Origin: CAZEUZ01 sp964515805
Lineage (GTDB): Bacteria > Pseudomonadota > Gammaproteobacteria > Pseudomonadales > Cellvibrionaceae
Length of the DNA stretch: 8,466 nt
Assembly: GCA_964515805.1 (NCBI GenBank)
Contig: CAZEUZ010000144.1
Coordinates: 1-8,466 of the forward strand
Reading direction: 5' to 3'
The notes under the pieces: model-generated
What the model was told of the DNA's origin: nothing
What the model saw: the letters and a program-made list of their open reading frames with translations, nothing else
Databases searched by the model: none
Position numbers and translations under genes: made by a program
Shown here: piece after piece, positions 1 to 6,557 of the stretch
Position numbering within the stretch: position 1 is the first letter of the stretch
How the letters are laid out: every line of letters starts with the position of its first letter

Positions 1-23
1 GCACCGAGAATAATTATTTTCAT
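1..23 (-). CDS. trkA: Start of a Rossmann-type protein, probably TrkA (potassium uptake), cut by window edge
   Basis: Only the first eight codons are visible, reading leftward from an ATG at 23-21: M K I I I L G A (the last codon is GC plus an unseen base, which is Ala in any case). TrkA, the cytoplasmic NAD-binding regulatory subunit of the Trk potassium uptake system, begins with exactly this string in many gammaproteobacteria, where the next residues are the GxGxxG dinucleotide loop. A purine-rich AAGAGAAG stretch lies just upstream of the ATG as a ribosome binding site. The start lies 19 bases after the aroE stop on the same strand, so cotranscription is likely. In relatives trkA follows rsmB at the other end of this neighbourhood, and here it does not. 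Adenylate kinase (usually MRIILLGAPG) or another nucleotide-binding protein could begin similarly, so the identification is tentative. Confidence 0.5.
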
Positions 24-42
24 TGCTTCTCTTTTTTCACTT

Positions 43-897
43 TTAAGCAGGAGGTATTTTTAATTGTTGAATGACCGGTTTGACATCGGGCCTGACGCCT
101 CGCCACTGGTAAAATGATTCTGCTGCTTGGCAGACAAGCATGCCTACACCATCGCTGAGGGCCATCGCCCCTCGTTTTTTCGCCCACTGTAGAAAAGCCG
201 TCAATTCAGAGCTATACATCATATCGTAACAGTAGCTGGCAGCGTGAATGATATCACTTGGTAGAGGAGGCAAGTCATTGTGCAGGCTGGCGGAAGTGCC
301 GTTGATAATGATATCAAAACCTGCTTCTGTTTCGTTCGGTAACTCTTCGTAATTACAATAATCGCATCTCTTGCCGTTTTTTAGATGTGAAAATAATTGC
401 AACAGTTGTTTTGCTTTAGATTTATTGCGATTGACAATGACCAATTGACTGGGCTCTTTTTCCAACAGAGGCGCCAATATTCCTCGTACCGCACCGCCCG
501 CACCCATCACTAAAACTCGTGAATCGTTAACATGCCAACCCAACAACGAACAAATGTCCGTCAGTAAACCGACACCATCGGTATTATCACCGATAATGAG
601 TTGATCCTTAGCAATTAAAGTATTGACGGCGCCCGCTTGTTGCGCCCGTTCGGTGAGCTGTTGCGCATAATTATAGGCATCAACTTTAAACGGTAGAGTA
701 ACATTTAAGCCTCTACCACCATCAGCAAAAAACTGATCCGCCGCAGATGTAAACTGACCGATAGGCACACATTGACGAGTGTAATTCATCGTTTGGCCGG
801 TTTGAGAAGCAAAAGCACTGTGGATCTGTGGCGACTTTGAATGCTCAATAGGGTTGCCAAAAACGGCATATTGATCAACGGTTAGTTGATTCGACAT
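43..897 (-). CDS. aroE: Shikimate 5-dehydrogenase (AroE)
   Basis: Cytoplasmic NADPH-dependent enzyme that reduces 3-dehydroshikimate to shikimate in aromatic amino acid synthesis. The 284-residue product has the normal AroE length. The N-terminal substrate domain carries FGNPIEHSKSP (about 13-23; Ser20 and Ser22 are the shikimate-binding pair), NVTLPFK with catalytic Lys71, and GDNTDG with its partner Asp107. The Rossmann domain has the glycine loop GAGGA (132-136) and the NADP phosphate clamp NRNKSK (156-161). The closing motifs NGTS (199-202), YDMMY (224-228) and DGVGMLVCQAA with Gln257 are all present, so the enzyme should be active. The ATG at 897 lies 6 bases after the hemF stop; the weak ribosome binding site overlaps the end of hemF, which suggests translational coupling. 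It is the fourth gene of the probable dprA-tsaC-hemF-aroE operon. Confidence 0.97.
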   Translation of the reverse strand: MSNQLTVDQYAVFGNPIEHSKSPQIHSAFASQTGQTMNYTRQCVPIGQFTSAADQFFADGGRGLNVTLPFKVDAYNYAQQLTERAQQAGAVNTLIAKDQLIIGDNTDGVGLLTDICSLLGWHVNDSRVLVMGAGGAVRGILAPLLEKEPSQLVIVNRNKSKAKQLLQLFSHLKNGKRCDYCNYEELPNETEAGFDIIINGTSASLHNDLPPLPSDIIHAASYCYDMMYSSELTAFLQWAKKRGAMALSDGVGMLVCQAAESFYQWRGVRPDVKPVIQQLKIPPA

Positions 898-903
898 TTA
901 CTC

Positions 904-1812
904 TTATATCCAAGCTCGCGGTTGAAGAAAAAATTCCGTCAATTTTGACTCGGGACTGCCAGATTCGGGTTGCCAATCGTAATCCCAGCGAACCAGTGGT
1001 GGCAGTGACATTAAAATCGATTCTGTACGGCCACCCGTCTGCAGGCCGAATAATGTCCCACGATCATAGACTAAGTTAAACTCGACATAGCGGCCACGCC
1101 TGTATAACTGAAACTGACGTTGCCGCTCACTGTAAGTTTTATGTTTTTGACGGTTGACAATGGGAATATAAGCGAGCAAATAGCTTTCGGCAATAGCTTG
1201 CATCAGCGAGAAACTTTGGCTGAAGCCCAGTTCGTTAAAGTCATCAAAAAACAATCCGCCGATACCTCGCTGTTCATTGCGATGAGGTAAGTAAAAATAC
1301 TGGTCACACCATTGCTTAAAGCGAGGGTAAAGTGCTTCTCCAAATGGATCACAGGCGCTTTTAGCAGTTTGATGCCAGTGTTGACAATCCGCCTCATCAC
1401 CATAGTAGGGGGTTAAGTCATAACCGCCCCCAAACCACCATATGGGGTCTTCCCCCGATTTTTCCGCAATAAAAAAACGGACGTTAGCATGACTTGTTGG
1501 GATATAAGGGTTGTGTGGGTGCATAACCAGGGAGACGCCCATGGCTTCAAAACTTCGCCCAGCTAATTCAGGGCGGTGAGCGCTGGCGGATGCCGGCATA
1601 CTGTCTCCGAAGACATGAGAAAAATTAACGCCACCCTTTTCAATAACATCACCTTCACTCAATACGCGCGATCGTCCATCGCCACCTTCCAGTCTTTGCC
1701 ATTTATCTTCTATAAAGTCTTTACTGCCATCGGTATCCGTCAGTGCGTTGCAAATATTATCCTGCAGTTTCAGTAGATAATTTTTAACGGCTGTTTTATC
1801 GGGTATAGGCAT
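904..1812 (-). CDS. hemF: Oxygen-dependent coproporphyrinogen III oxidase (HemF)
   Basis: Cytoplasmic enzyme that oxidatively decarboxylates two propionates of coproporphyrinogen III to give protoporphyrinogen IX, using molecular oxygen; it is the aerobic route of haem synthesis. At 302 residues it is close to E. coli HemF. Family signatures are visible: WWFGGGYDLTPYY (125-137), KQWCDQYFYLPHRNEQRGIGG (166-186), FFDD (188-191) and YVEFNLVYDRGT (242-253). The four conserved histidines fall at 98, 108, 147 and 177, an offset of +2 from the E. coli positions. The gene starts 19 bases after the tsaC stop and has no clear Shine-Dalgarno sequence, so coupling to tsaC translation is likely. Pseudomonas has a quinone reductase gene (qor) between tsaC and hemF; it is absent here. 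The Fur-type palindrome at the head of the operon could link haem synthesis to iron supply (inference). Confidence 0.97.
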   Translation of the reverse strand: MPIPDKTAVKNYLLKLQDNICNALTDTDGSKDFIEDKWQRLEGGDGRSRVLSEGDVIEKGGVNFSHVFGDSMPASASAHRPELAGRSFEAMGVSLVMHPHNPYIPTSHANVRFFIAEKSGEDPIWWFGGGYDLTPYYGDEADCQHWHQTAKSACDPFGEALYPRFKQWCDQYFYLPHRNEQRGIGGLFFDDFNELGFSQSFSLMQAIAESYLLAYIPIVNRQKHKTYSERQRQFQLYRRGRYVEFNLVYDRGTLFGLQTGGRTESILMSLPPLVRWDYDWQPESGSPESKLTEFFLQPRAWI

Positions 1813-1831
1813 TATCGTATCTGATCAATCG

Positions 1832-2401
1832 TTAACCTTGACGAATAAGCTGACCACTGACCAAATCACGAATTGTAGACGCTTGTTTTCGCCCACCGAC
1901 ATGGCCCGGAGTATACAAATCAATCTGCTGTTTAAAATAACGGCGAACCTGCCAGCCAAAGCGTGGAGATTGTTTCCCTTGTGGGTTGGCGGAGGTAGAC
2001 ACTATAGGCCCACCAAAAGCGAGGCACAAACCACGAACTAGCTTGTGATTACTTACACGTAACGCTACTTTGTCATATTGCCCGCAGATCCACGGTGGAA
2101 AGCTGCGTTCGTTCGGCACTAACCAGGTAATCGGTCCTGGCCAAGTTTTTTCGAGCTGCCTGCGCTGCTCCGTTGTTATACCCATTAAATAAGGCGCTAA
2201 TTGTTCAATGTTAGCCGCAACGACAATTAATCCTTTATCCACCGAACGCTGCTTGAGAAATAATAGTCGTTCGACTGCCAGAGCATTAAAAGGATCAACG
2301 CCCAAACCCCAAACTGCCTCCGTGGGATAAGCAATTACACCACCTAGATGTAATAACTGAGCTGCCCGTTGAATATTGACTTGTTTCGACCAATCAAACA
2401 T
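1832..2401 (-). CDS. tsaC: Threonylcarbamoyl-AMP synthase (TsaC/YrdC/RimN)
   Basis: Makes threonylcarbamoyl-AMP from threonine, bicarbonate and ATP, the first step of the t6A37 modification in tRNAs that read ANN codons. The 189-residue product is the length of the short TsaC form (E. coli about 190) and lacks the extra C-terminal Sua5 domain. The YrdC fold is seen in order: YPTEAVWGLGVDP (25-37), the KxR...K substrate motif with Lys50, Arg52 and Lys56, WPGP (87-90), ALRV (113-116), STSAN (135-139) and STIRD (175-179). All are conserved. The ATG at 2401 is 46 bases downstream of the dprA stop, with a weak GGAT close to the start. The adjacency dprA-tsaC is a recurrent proteobacterial pairing and the reason the gene was earlier called rimN or yrdC. 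Confidence 0.96.
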   Translation of the reverse strand: MFDWSKQVNIQRAAQLLHLGGVIAYPTEAVWGLGVDPFNALAVERLLFLKQRSVDKGLIVVAANIEQLAPYLMGITTEQRRQLEKTWPGPITWLVPNERSFPPWICGQYDKVALRVSNHKLVRGLCLAFGGPIVSTSANPQGKQSPRFGWQVRRYFKQQIDLYTPGHVGGRKQASTIRDLVSGQLIRQG

Positions 2402-2447
2402 GAATCCAGGATATAATTGTCTCTGGCAGTCCGCAACTATATAACTC

Positions 2448-3644
2448 TCACTTGTAAGCCTTTTTTGTGTATCCCAATTCAGAAAGTTCTATATACCCTT
2501 TCAACTCAAGAGAGATAAGTAACGCTGAAATATCTGCAGCAGATAATCCTGTGCGACTCGTCAGTTGATCAACATCTGCGAATTCAAAATCCATATGTTC
2601 TAAAAGTAGCGACTCTTGAGGTGAACAAGGCTCCCTCTGCTTTGTTGAGAGTTCATCATTTTCCATGAAAAATACTTGATTTCCCTCCTTTGAGCATTGA
2701 TCTATATTGGGTGCCGGTTGATTTTGTACACAAGTGTTTTGTAAGTAGGTATGGAGAAAGCTACTTAATTGTTCAACAATATCACCGGCAGTTTCAACTA
2801 GGTGCGCTCCTTGCTTGATTAGTGCATGAGTTCCTCTACTCTGCGGATTGTCAATGGAGCCCGGTACAGCAAATACTTCCCGATCTTGTTCGAGGGCATA
2901 ACGCGCGGTAATCAGAGAACCGCTTTTTAGCGCCGCTTCCACCACTAAAACACCTGAGCACAGACCGCTTATAATGCGGTTACGTTGTGGAAAGTGCTTG
3001 GGTCTAACACCGGATCCAGGAAAGAATTCAGTTACCAAAACACCCTCTTTGTTCAGTATATCGTCAGCCAGCACGCGATGTTGACGTGGGTAAATGTTGT
3101 CGACACCGGTGGCCATAACACCTATGCTTTTTCCTGAAACAGCAAGAGCACCTCTATGAGCAGCTCCATCAATACCAATAGCCAAACCACTCGTTATTGA
3201 AAACCCATGTTGAGCCAGAGAAGCTGAAAAGTGGTAACTGTTTTCCAGTCCGTTTTTTGTCGCATGCCTGGAACCCACAATTGCTATTTGAGGCATCGAC
3301 AACACATCTGCATTACCCTTAATAAATAATAATGGTGGTGGACGGTGAATTTGTTTTAGTAGTGGAGGATAGCAACGACTGTTGTAGTCAATTATTACAG
3401 CATCTCGACGATCAAGCTGATCCATAACCCGCTCGGCTTGTTGGATCAACTGACCGTTTTTATCTCGATTCTGATAGTGATAGAGCTGTTTTCTGGTTTC
3501 ATCGTCGAGTTGTGTTAACTCGCTGGCAGGTGTAGCAAGCACCGCTTCCGCGGAGCCAAAAACATCTAGCCATTTCCAGTAGCGGTTACTACTGAAGCCC
3601 AGTAAAATACTGAGCAAAAGAGAAGGTTTGTAAACATGATTCAT
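2448..3644 (-). CDS. dprA: DNA-processing protein DprA (Smf)
   Basis: Cytoplasmic protein that binds incoming single-stranded DNA during natural transformation, protects it and loads RecA. The 398 residues hold three regions: an N-terminal helical SAM-like part (about 1-75), the Rossmann-like core (about 85-295) and a C-terminal winged-helix domain (about 343-395), joined by a long polar linker (about 297-340). Core signatures are intact: VGSR (123-126), SGLAIGIDGAAH (152-163), ATGVDNIYP (178-186), FPQRNRIISG (218-227), EAALKSGSLITA (236-247) and VPGS (260-263). The ATG at 3644 has a good Shine-Dalgarno sequence, AAGGAAG, 8 bases upstream, sitting in the loop of a small inverted repeat. It is the first gene of the leftward operon, following a 121-base gap with a predicted promoter and Fur-like palindrome. 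DprA also occurs in species never shown to be competent, so competence is not proven by it. Confidence 0.96.
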   Translation of the reverse strand: MNHVYKPSLLLSILLGFSSNRYWKWLDVFGSAEAVLATPASELTQLDDETRKQLYHYQNRDKNGQLIQQAERVMDQLDRRDAVIIDYNSRCYPPLLKQIHRPPPLLFIKGNADVLSMPQIAIVGSRHATKNGLENSYHFSASLAQHGFSITSGLAIGIDGAAHRGALAVSGKSIGVMATGVDNIYPRQHRVLADDILNKEGVLVTEFFPGSGVRPKHFPQRNRIISGLCSGVLVVEAALKSGSLITARYALEQDREVFAVPGSIDNPQSRGTHALIKQGAHLVETAGDIVEQLSSFLHTYLQNTCVQNQPAPNIDQCSKEGNQVFFMENDELSTKQREPCSPQESLLLEHMDFEFADVDQLTSRTGLSAADISALLISLELKGYIELSELGYTKKAYK

Positions 3645-3647
3645 AAC

Positions 3648-3665
3648 AAGTTCTTCCTTGAACTT
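3648..3665 (-). other. Inverted repeat presenting the dprA ribosome binding site
   Basis: On the minus strand AAGTTC and GAACTT form a perfect 6-bp inverted repeat, and the 6-base loop between them is AAGGAA, the core of the dprA Shine-Dalgarno sequence. The stem is AT-rich (two G-C pairs), so its stability in mRNA would be low. It may be coincidental; it is noted because the ribosome binding site falls exactly in the loop. Confidence 0.3.
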
Positions 3666-3689
3666 ACCCTAGAGGAAACACTAGCCGAA

Positions 3690-3708
3690 GAGAATAATGA
3701 TCATTCTC
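3690..3708 (-). promoter_or_regulatory. Candidate Fur box upstream of dprA-tsaC-hemF-aroE
   Basis: The minus-strand 19-mer GAGAATGATCATTATTCTC matches the classical Fur consensus GATAATGATAATCATTATC at 15 of 19 positions by direct comparison; read on the plus strand it also matches at 15 of 19. The outer arms GAGAAT and ATTCTC are exact inverted repeats, and a perfect AATGATCATT palindrome lies inside. It is 46-64 bases upstream of the dprA ATG and just downstream of the best promoter candidate, a position where a bound repressor could block initiation or early elongation. The operon contains hemF, which makes iron-dependent control plausible. No T-run follows, so it is not a terminator. Binding by Fur is inferred from sequence only. 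Confidence 0.55.
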
Positions 3709-3724
3709 CTAAACCGAAATAAAA

Positions 3725-3752
3725 ATAACACGAGCATGTAATTCTGTAACAA
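3725..3752 (-). promoter_or_regulatory. Predicted sigma-70-type promoter for the dprA operon
   Basis: Minus-strand TTGTTA (-35, 4 of 6 matches, 3752-3747) and TGTTAT (-10, 4 of 6, 3730-3725) are separated by 16 bases, followed by an AT-rich stretch. Transcription would begin near 3718, about 10 bases before the Fur-like palindrome. The match is moderate; the location between tsaP and dprA and the link to the palindrome are the main support. dprA could also be read from the tsaP promoter, as no convincing terminator separates them. Confidence 0.3.
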
Positions 3753-3765
3753 TCAATCTTAGTCA

Positions 3766-4815
3766 CTAAGGATTGCGGACAATATCATTTGCTGTTAAAG
3801 GTTGGGTGGCCTTCATGACCAAAGCGAGGCTGAGTTTATTGTATAGTTTAAATACCATGAGTAATCCCGCACGAACTTCCGGCAGTTCCACCTCATCTTT
3901 AGCGACTTTATCTTCGACAACCTCTCCACGCTTATAAACAGCCAGGACATTACCCACATCCAATCCTTCGCGTTTGCCTCGATTGAGAATAACAACGTCG
4001 AGCATACCGGCTCTGACAGCACCCCCCTCGACACCTATAATAACGCCTTCAATCGTATTAGCCGGAGGCGAAGGGAAAAAGGTAGACTCAATGGAGCGTT
4101 CTTCGTTAGGCATTAAGCGATCGCTAATACGAATCTCTTTGATTGCACGAGTAACATTGAGTGTAGCGATGTCGCCTTTTATAGACTGCATATTGCCGGA
4201 ACCGATATCCATAACTTGAACGCCTAGCGTTTCTCCTGTTTCCGGATCCGCATAAACTTTGTCTTTACGGTAAATACTGTAGGCGGCAACATCGTCGGCA
4301 AATTGTCCGCGCGCGTAGAATTTGTCCCCCGCGCCTAAGATCAAACGCTGATTATCGCCCGCTAACACGTAAGGAGCGATTTCTAGTTCCTCTTCCTCTA
4401 ACAACCGACTTTTCGATAGAAATGCATTGATTTCGTCTAATGGTATAGTCGCAATTGCTTCATTTATTGGCGTTGCATAAATTTGAGGCTTCAATTTCTC
4501 TATGTTTGATGAAGGACCAAGAGAACGTGCACTGACCGTAAGTCGTTTTTCGCCATCAATATAAACCAGTTTGATAACATCTCCTGGAAAAATAAGGTGT
4601 GGATTCGCTATTTGGTTGTTGACATGCCAAATTTCCGGCCAATACCAAGGCTGCTTTAAAAAACGACCAGAGATATCCCACAAGGTATCGTCCTTCTTAA
4701 CGGTGTAGGTGTCGGGATGGTCGCCAACAAAATGAGAATCGTGATTGGTAGCAACAGCAGTGATAACCAAAGAAAGCGCGAAAACGACTGCTAAGTTAAC
4801 AATACATTTTTTCAT
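3766..4815 (-). CDS. tsaP: Exported LysM-domain protein, TsaP-like (type IV pilus secretin-associated)
   Basis: The 349-residue product has an N-terminal signal peptide: KK at 2-3, a hydrophobic stretch to about residue 22, and a likely signal peptidase I site after AVA. There is no lipobox cysteine at the cleavage site. One LysM peptidoglycan-binding domain spans about 36-84 (DTYTVKKDDTLWDIS ... NPHLIFPGDVIKL). The remainder is a periplasmic region with DPETGETLG (190-198), and a C-terminal part (about 255-335) that corresponds to the FlgT-C-like domain of the family. The P. aeruginosa gene at this place (beside def and dprA) is TsaP, which anchors the type IV pilus secretin ring to peptidoglycan. 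The ATG at 4815 has CAGGAT 8 bases upstream. It is transcribed away from def and lies before dprA, so a pilus-associated factor sits next to a DNA-uptake factor. The family call rests on architecture and context; a role in pili here is inferred. Confidence 0.82.
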   Translation of the reverse strand: MKKCIVNLAVVFALSLVITAVATNHDSHFVGDHPDTYTVKKDDTLWDISGRFLKQPWYWPEIWHVNNQIANPHLIFPGDVIKLVYIDGEKRLTVSARSLGPSSNIEKLKPQIYATPINEAIATIPLDEINAFLSKSRLLEEEELEIAPYVLAGDNQRLILGAGDKFYARGQFADDVAAYSIYRKDKVYADPETGETLGVQVMDIGSGNMQSIKGDIATLNVTRAIKEIRISDRLMPNEERSIESTFFPSPPANTIEGVIIGVEGGAVRAGMLDVVILNRGKREGLDVGNVLAVYKRGEVVEDKVAKDEVELPEVRAGLLMVFKLYNKLSLALVMKATQPLTANDIVRNP

Positions 4816-4855
4816 GTAACCGATCCTGTTTTTTAGCCTATTTTTATTTGGCTTA

Positions 4856-4884
4856 ATATTAGTTTAATTGAAAAACGGCGTCAG
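4856..4884 (-). promoter_or_regulatory. Predicted promoter for the LysM/tsaP gene
   Basis: On the minus strand CTGACG (-35, 4 of 6, 4884-4879) and TAATAT (-10, 4 of 6, 4861-4856) are exactly 17 bases apart, and the -10 lies about 40 bases before the tsaP start, with AT-rich sequence between. It sits in the 225-base divergent region shared with def. Confidence 0.35.
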
Positions 4885-4945
4885 TAAGCCATCTGTTTCT
4901 CAATGTTACTACAGTGCGACTGACTCTTCTAGTTATGCCTATGGA

Positions 4946-4977
4946 TTGGAAAATAATGTATGATACGTCAGTATATT
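4946..4977 (+). promoter_or_regulatory. Possible def-fmt-rsmB promoter region (weak)
   Basis: The divergent gap must hold a rightward promoter for def. Candidates are a TTGGAA at 4946-4951 and two -10-like boxes, TATGAT (4959-4964) and TATATT (4972-4977), each with 5 of 6 matches. Neither spacing to the -35-like element is good (7 and 20 bases), so I mark the region and do not claim a defined promoter. Transcription from TATATT would leave a leader of about 55-60 bases before def. Confidence 0.2.
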
Positions 4978-5040
4978 CCATAGTAAATTAGCAATCTGGT
5001 TAAGAAACACATCTCCCACTGTTTTTAGATCAACGATCGT

Positions 5041-5547
5041 ATGACACTTTTAAATATTCTTGAATTTCCCGATCCCCGTTTGAGAACCAAAGCGACACCC
5101 GTCGATAGGTTTGATGATGACCTCCGCCGTTTAGTCAAAGACATGTTTGAGACTATGTACGCAGCCCCTGGAATAGGCTTGGCAGCCACACAAGTCAATA
5201 TCCACAAACAAGTTATTGTTGTCGATATTAGTGAAAATCAGTCCGATCCTCACGTTTTTATTAACCCGGCTATCACCATTTTAGATTCTACACCAGAAGA
5301 ATATAATGAAGGCTGTTTGTCAGTTCCTGGTTTTTACGAGATAGTCAAACGGCCTCATAGTGTTCAGGTGAGTGCCTTAGACGTCGAGGGAAAACCCCAG
5401 GTTATCAAGCCTGAAGGGTTACTATCAGTTTGCATCCAGCACGAGATTGATCACCTCAATGGCAAATTGTTTGTCGACCATATTTCACTTTTAAAGCGTC
5501 AAAAAATTCGTAAGAAGTTAGAAAAACAACGTCGCCTTCACTCTTAA
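5041..5547 (+). CDS. def: Peptide deformylase (Def)
   Basis: Cytoplasmic metalloenzyme that removes the formyl group from the N-terminal methionine of nascent proteins at the ribosome exit. The 168 residues match the usual length, and all three family motifs are present: GIGLAATQ (44-51), EGCLS (90-94) with metal ligand Cys92, and QHEIDH (133-138) with ligands His134 and His138 and catalytic Glu135. The C-terminal tail is basic (RQKIRKKLEKQRR), as in E. coli Def, where the C-terminal helix binds the ribosome. The ATG is fixed by the conserved start LLNILEFPDPRLR. There is no evident Shine-Dalgarno sequence in front of it; an 8-bp palindrome ACGATCGT directly abuts the ATG. First gene of the def-fmt-rsmB unit, divergent from tsaP. 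Confidence 0.97.
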   Translation: MTLLNILEFPDPRLRTKATPVDRFDDDLRRLVKDMFETMYAAPGIGLAATQVNIHKQVIVVDISENQSDPHVFINPAITILDSTPEEYNEGCLSVPGFYEIVKRPHSVQVSALDVEGKPQVIKPEGLLSVCIQHEIDHLNGKLFVDHISLLKRQKIRKKLEKQRRLHS

Positions 5548-5553
5548 CCGACT

Positions 5554-5568
5554 TCTCTAACTTAGAGA
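5554..5568 (+). other. Small hairpin in the def-fmt gap
   Basis: TCTCTAA and TTAGAGA form a 7-base inverted repeat around a single C, allowing a 6-bp stem with a 3-base loop. It lies 6 bases after the def stop and before the fmt ribosome binding site. No T-tract follows, so it is not a convincing terminator; it might be an mRNA processing or stability element, or chance. Confidence 0.25.
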
Positions 5569-5594
5569 CAACAACTCCTTAAAGGTCTGATATA

Positions 5595-6557
5595 TTGAAT
5601 AATTCTCAAGTTTTGCGAATTATTTTTGCCGGCACACCCGTCTTTGCAGCGCATCATCTGCAAACCTTAATCGACAGCCGGCATCAATTGATCAGCGTTT
5701 ACACGCAACCAGATCGACCTTCAGGGAGAGGCAAAAAAGTGTTGGCAAGTCCGGTTAAACAACTCGCTGACCACTATCAATTGCCAGTGTTTCAACCTGT
5801 GAATTTAAAAAGTCTGGATAGCCAGCGAGTGTTACAGGAACAACGGGCCGACATTATGGTAGTGGTAGCTTATGGGCTAATCCTGCCTGCCGCCATTCTT
5901 CAAGCACCACGCCATGGATGCATCAACGTACATGCTTCACTGCTGCCACGCTGGCGAGGGGCAGCTCCGATACAACGGGCTATTGCAGCTGGTGATCGAG
6001 AAACTGGCATTACCATTATGCAAATGGATAGTGGATTAGACACCGGCGCGATGCTATCAACCGTTAGGTGTGCAATAGACGATGCTGATACTAGTGCCAG
6101 TTTACATAACAAATTATTGACTCTTGGCCCACCAGCACTTTTGGAAGTTTTAAATTGCATCGATAAATTGCAGCCAATCATGCAGAACGATGAGCAAGCC
6201 ACCTACGCAGCAAAAATCAGCAAACAAGAGGCCATGATTGATTGGTCACAGCCAGCCCAATTGATCGAGCGTCTTATTCGCGCCTTTAACCCATTTCCCA
6301 CTGCTTTTACTGTGCATCAAAATCAGCGATTTAAAATACACAAAGCAGAAATCTACGCAGAGGCAAAATCTGCAAAAGTATCACCTGGAACCGTATTGAA
6401 AGTAGATTCCCAAGGTATCTTAATTGCCTGTGGTAAAGACGCCATCAATATTCTACAGCTGCAATTACCTGGTAAAAAAATGATGTCAGTACGACAGCTG
6501 TTGAATGGCTATTCTTCATGGCTGAGTGTCGGTGACCATCTAGATTCAACAAGTTGA
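5595..6557 (+). CDS. fmt: Methionyl-tRNA formyltransferase (Fmt), TTG start
   Basis: Transfers the formyl group of 10-formyltetrahydrofolate to the methionine on initiator tRNA, the reaction Def later reverses on proteins. The 320-residue product has the usual two domains: an N-terminal formyltransferase domain (about 6-210) with FAGTPVFAA (11-19), QPDRPSGRGKK (38-48), the catalytic trio Asn111, His113 and Asp149 within NVHASLLPRWRGAAPIQ and MQMDSGLDTG, and a C-terminal OB-like tRNA-binding domain (about 212-312) with IRAFNPFPTA. The start codon is TTG at 5595: no ATG is available before the conserved LRIIFAGTP, and an AAAGG ribosome binding site ends 9 bases upstream. It follows def by 47 bases, and its stop overlaps the rsmB start. 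Confidence 0.96.
   Translation: MNNSQVLRIIFAGTPVFAAHHLQTLIDSRHQLISVYTQPDRPSGRGKKVLASPVKQLADHYQLPVFQPVNLKSLDSQRVLQEQRADIMVVVAYGLILPAAILQAPRHGCINVHASLLPRWRGAAPIQRAIAAGDRETGITIMQMDSGLDTGAMLSTVRCAIDDADTSASLHNKLLTLGPPALLEVLNCIDKLQPIMQNDEQATYAAKISKQEAMIDWSQPAQLIERLIRAFNPFPTAFTVHQNQRFKIHKAEIYAEAKSAKVSPGTVLKVDSQGILIACGKDAINILQLQLPGKKMMSVRQLLNGYSSWLSVGDHLDSTS

Noticed and set aside
1576..1776. Plus-strand open frame opposite hemF
   Set aside because: It lies wholly inside hemF on the other strand, has no recognisable motif or ribosome binding site, and hemF is certain.
3686..3713. Tiny minus-strand reading frame (MIIILFG) after AGGAG inside the Fur-like palindrome, as a leader peptide
   Set aside because: The AGGAG is almost touching the ATG, too close for initiation, and the ATG is explained by the palindrome.
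3758..3770. CTTAG/CTAAG hairpin at the tsaP stop as a terminator
   Set aside because: The stem is only 5 bp with a 3-base loop, is AT-rich and is not followed by a T-run.
5900..6202. Minus-strand 100-codon open frame inside fmt
   Set aside because: Antisense shadow of the conserved fmt formyltransferase domain; composition and residues look random.
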